DNA from: Haematococcus lacustris
Lineage: Eukaryota; Chlorophyta; Chlorophyceae; Chlamydomonadales; Haematococcaceae
Length of the DNA: 64,000 bases
Assembly: GCA_030144725.1 (NCBI GenBank)
Contig: JASKMD010000026.1
Location: forward strand, 12,030,547-12,094,546
Direction: 5' to 3'
Position numbers and translations under genes: made by a program. A model generated the notes under the pieces. The model was not told the DNA's origin and made no database searches. It worked only from the letters and a program-made list of their open reading frames with translations. This document shows positions 63,541-64,000 of the stretch, piece after piece (the stretch's first letter is position 1; the number at the start of each line of letters is the position of its first letter).

Positions 63541-64000
63541 AGTGTGTTCATATGTTTATTGCTAGTGTTCAGGCTGTTCAGTGCCAATCCAATGTACGGG
63601 ACGTTCAGAAAGATGGTCATCATGTTCATGGTCATGGATCATGGTCATATCCTGTAGCACACATGACCATATGCAATGTGTGACCCATGGCCAGTGTGTA
63701 ACCTATGATCAGAGTGTGACCTATGGCTAGGGTGTGACCCACAACATCCACTGCACTATCGTCAGCCTTATGCCACTTCAGTCATCGCTCCTATCGCACT
63801 ACTGTTGCAGTCATCACACAACCCCAGACCACTGGCGCTGCTGCTACTTCGTCTTTAATCTGTCGCGTCGTTGATGTGGCTTGGCTTTGCATGTCTGGGG
63901 CTGTTGCTCTTGGGGGGCGGCAGCTGCCCTCTTTGCCACACGGGTTGAGCGGCGTTGTTGGCTGATTATCCCACCAGAGTAGGGTGGAGCGTCAAGGGTG
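63541..64000. other. Unannotated end of window
   Basis: Degenerate satellite end, then a short GTGTGACC-type repeat (GTGTGACCCATGGCC, about 63680-63740), then mixed DNA. No supported gene. Confidence 0.4.

Overview
The window looks like nuclear DNA of a green alga (Chlorophyta, probably a volvocine-type chlorophycean). This is inferred from GC-rich DNA, proline-rich wall-protein-like exons, introns with GT/AG borders, LINEs with an endonuclease and a YADD reverse transcriptase, chromodomain Ty3/gypsy elements, hAT fragments and long GC-rich microsatellites. No bacterial or organellar gene organisation, tRNA, rRNA or CRISPR array was found. Nearly all recognisable coding sequence belongs to mobile elements. 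Host-like genes are few and hypothetical.

Layout. 1-1213: two inverted hAT transposase fragments and the hAT 3' end; this block is the reverse complement of 52751-53950. 1238-5020: a broken element ORF with 36-bp and 114-bp coding tandem repeats, a perfect 2A-type peptide motif and a cysteine-peptidase-like domain. 5009-12133: a composite of an 18-bp palindromic satellite, small duplications, a multi-exon proline-rich gene model (6275-7807), CTG-rich DNA and a 500-N gap. 12135-16850: a LINE with ORF1 and a 3'-cut ORF2. 16851-21938: a roughly 5-kb unit (spliced unknown gene, CTG-rich DNA, a (GGGGC)n array of about 1.3 kb, hAT 3' part) repeated almost unchanged at 48384-53400. 21939-27610: a complete gypsy insertion (here F) with 273-bp LTRs, inserted in hAT with target duplication ACGTG. 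27611-39159: remains of two tandem gypsy elements (A, B) of a second family sharing one LTR. A carries gag and pol in the same frame, separated by one UGA.

39160-40443: a TIR element with GGCGA-type subterminal repeats. 40856-42906: hypothetical ORFs. 42907-46673: a 3.77-kb TIR transposon with about 200-bp TIRs and a 7-bp target duplication (CGTGCGC). It carries a proline-rich exon of the 6.3-7.8 kb type and a possible transposase-associated ORF, and it appears to interrupt a host gene. 46972-48383: the 3' end of another LINE. 52751-60947: hAT and gypsy fragments in alternating orientation (hAT-, hAT+, gypsy E-, C+, D-), including an inversion joint on a 9-bp microhomology. 61191-62279: an AT-hook ORF. 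62353-63540: a TTCAGTG-type satellite.

The region reads as a nested, rearranged repeat cluster. The points most worth following are the 2A/peptidase ORF, the spliced gene carried in the duplicated unit, the phase-1 proline-rich exon cassettes (one inside a transposon), the gag-UGA-pol arrangement and the palindromic satellite.
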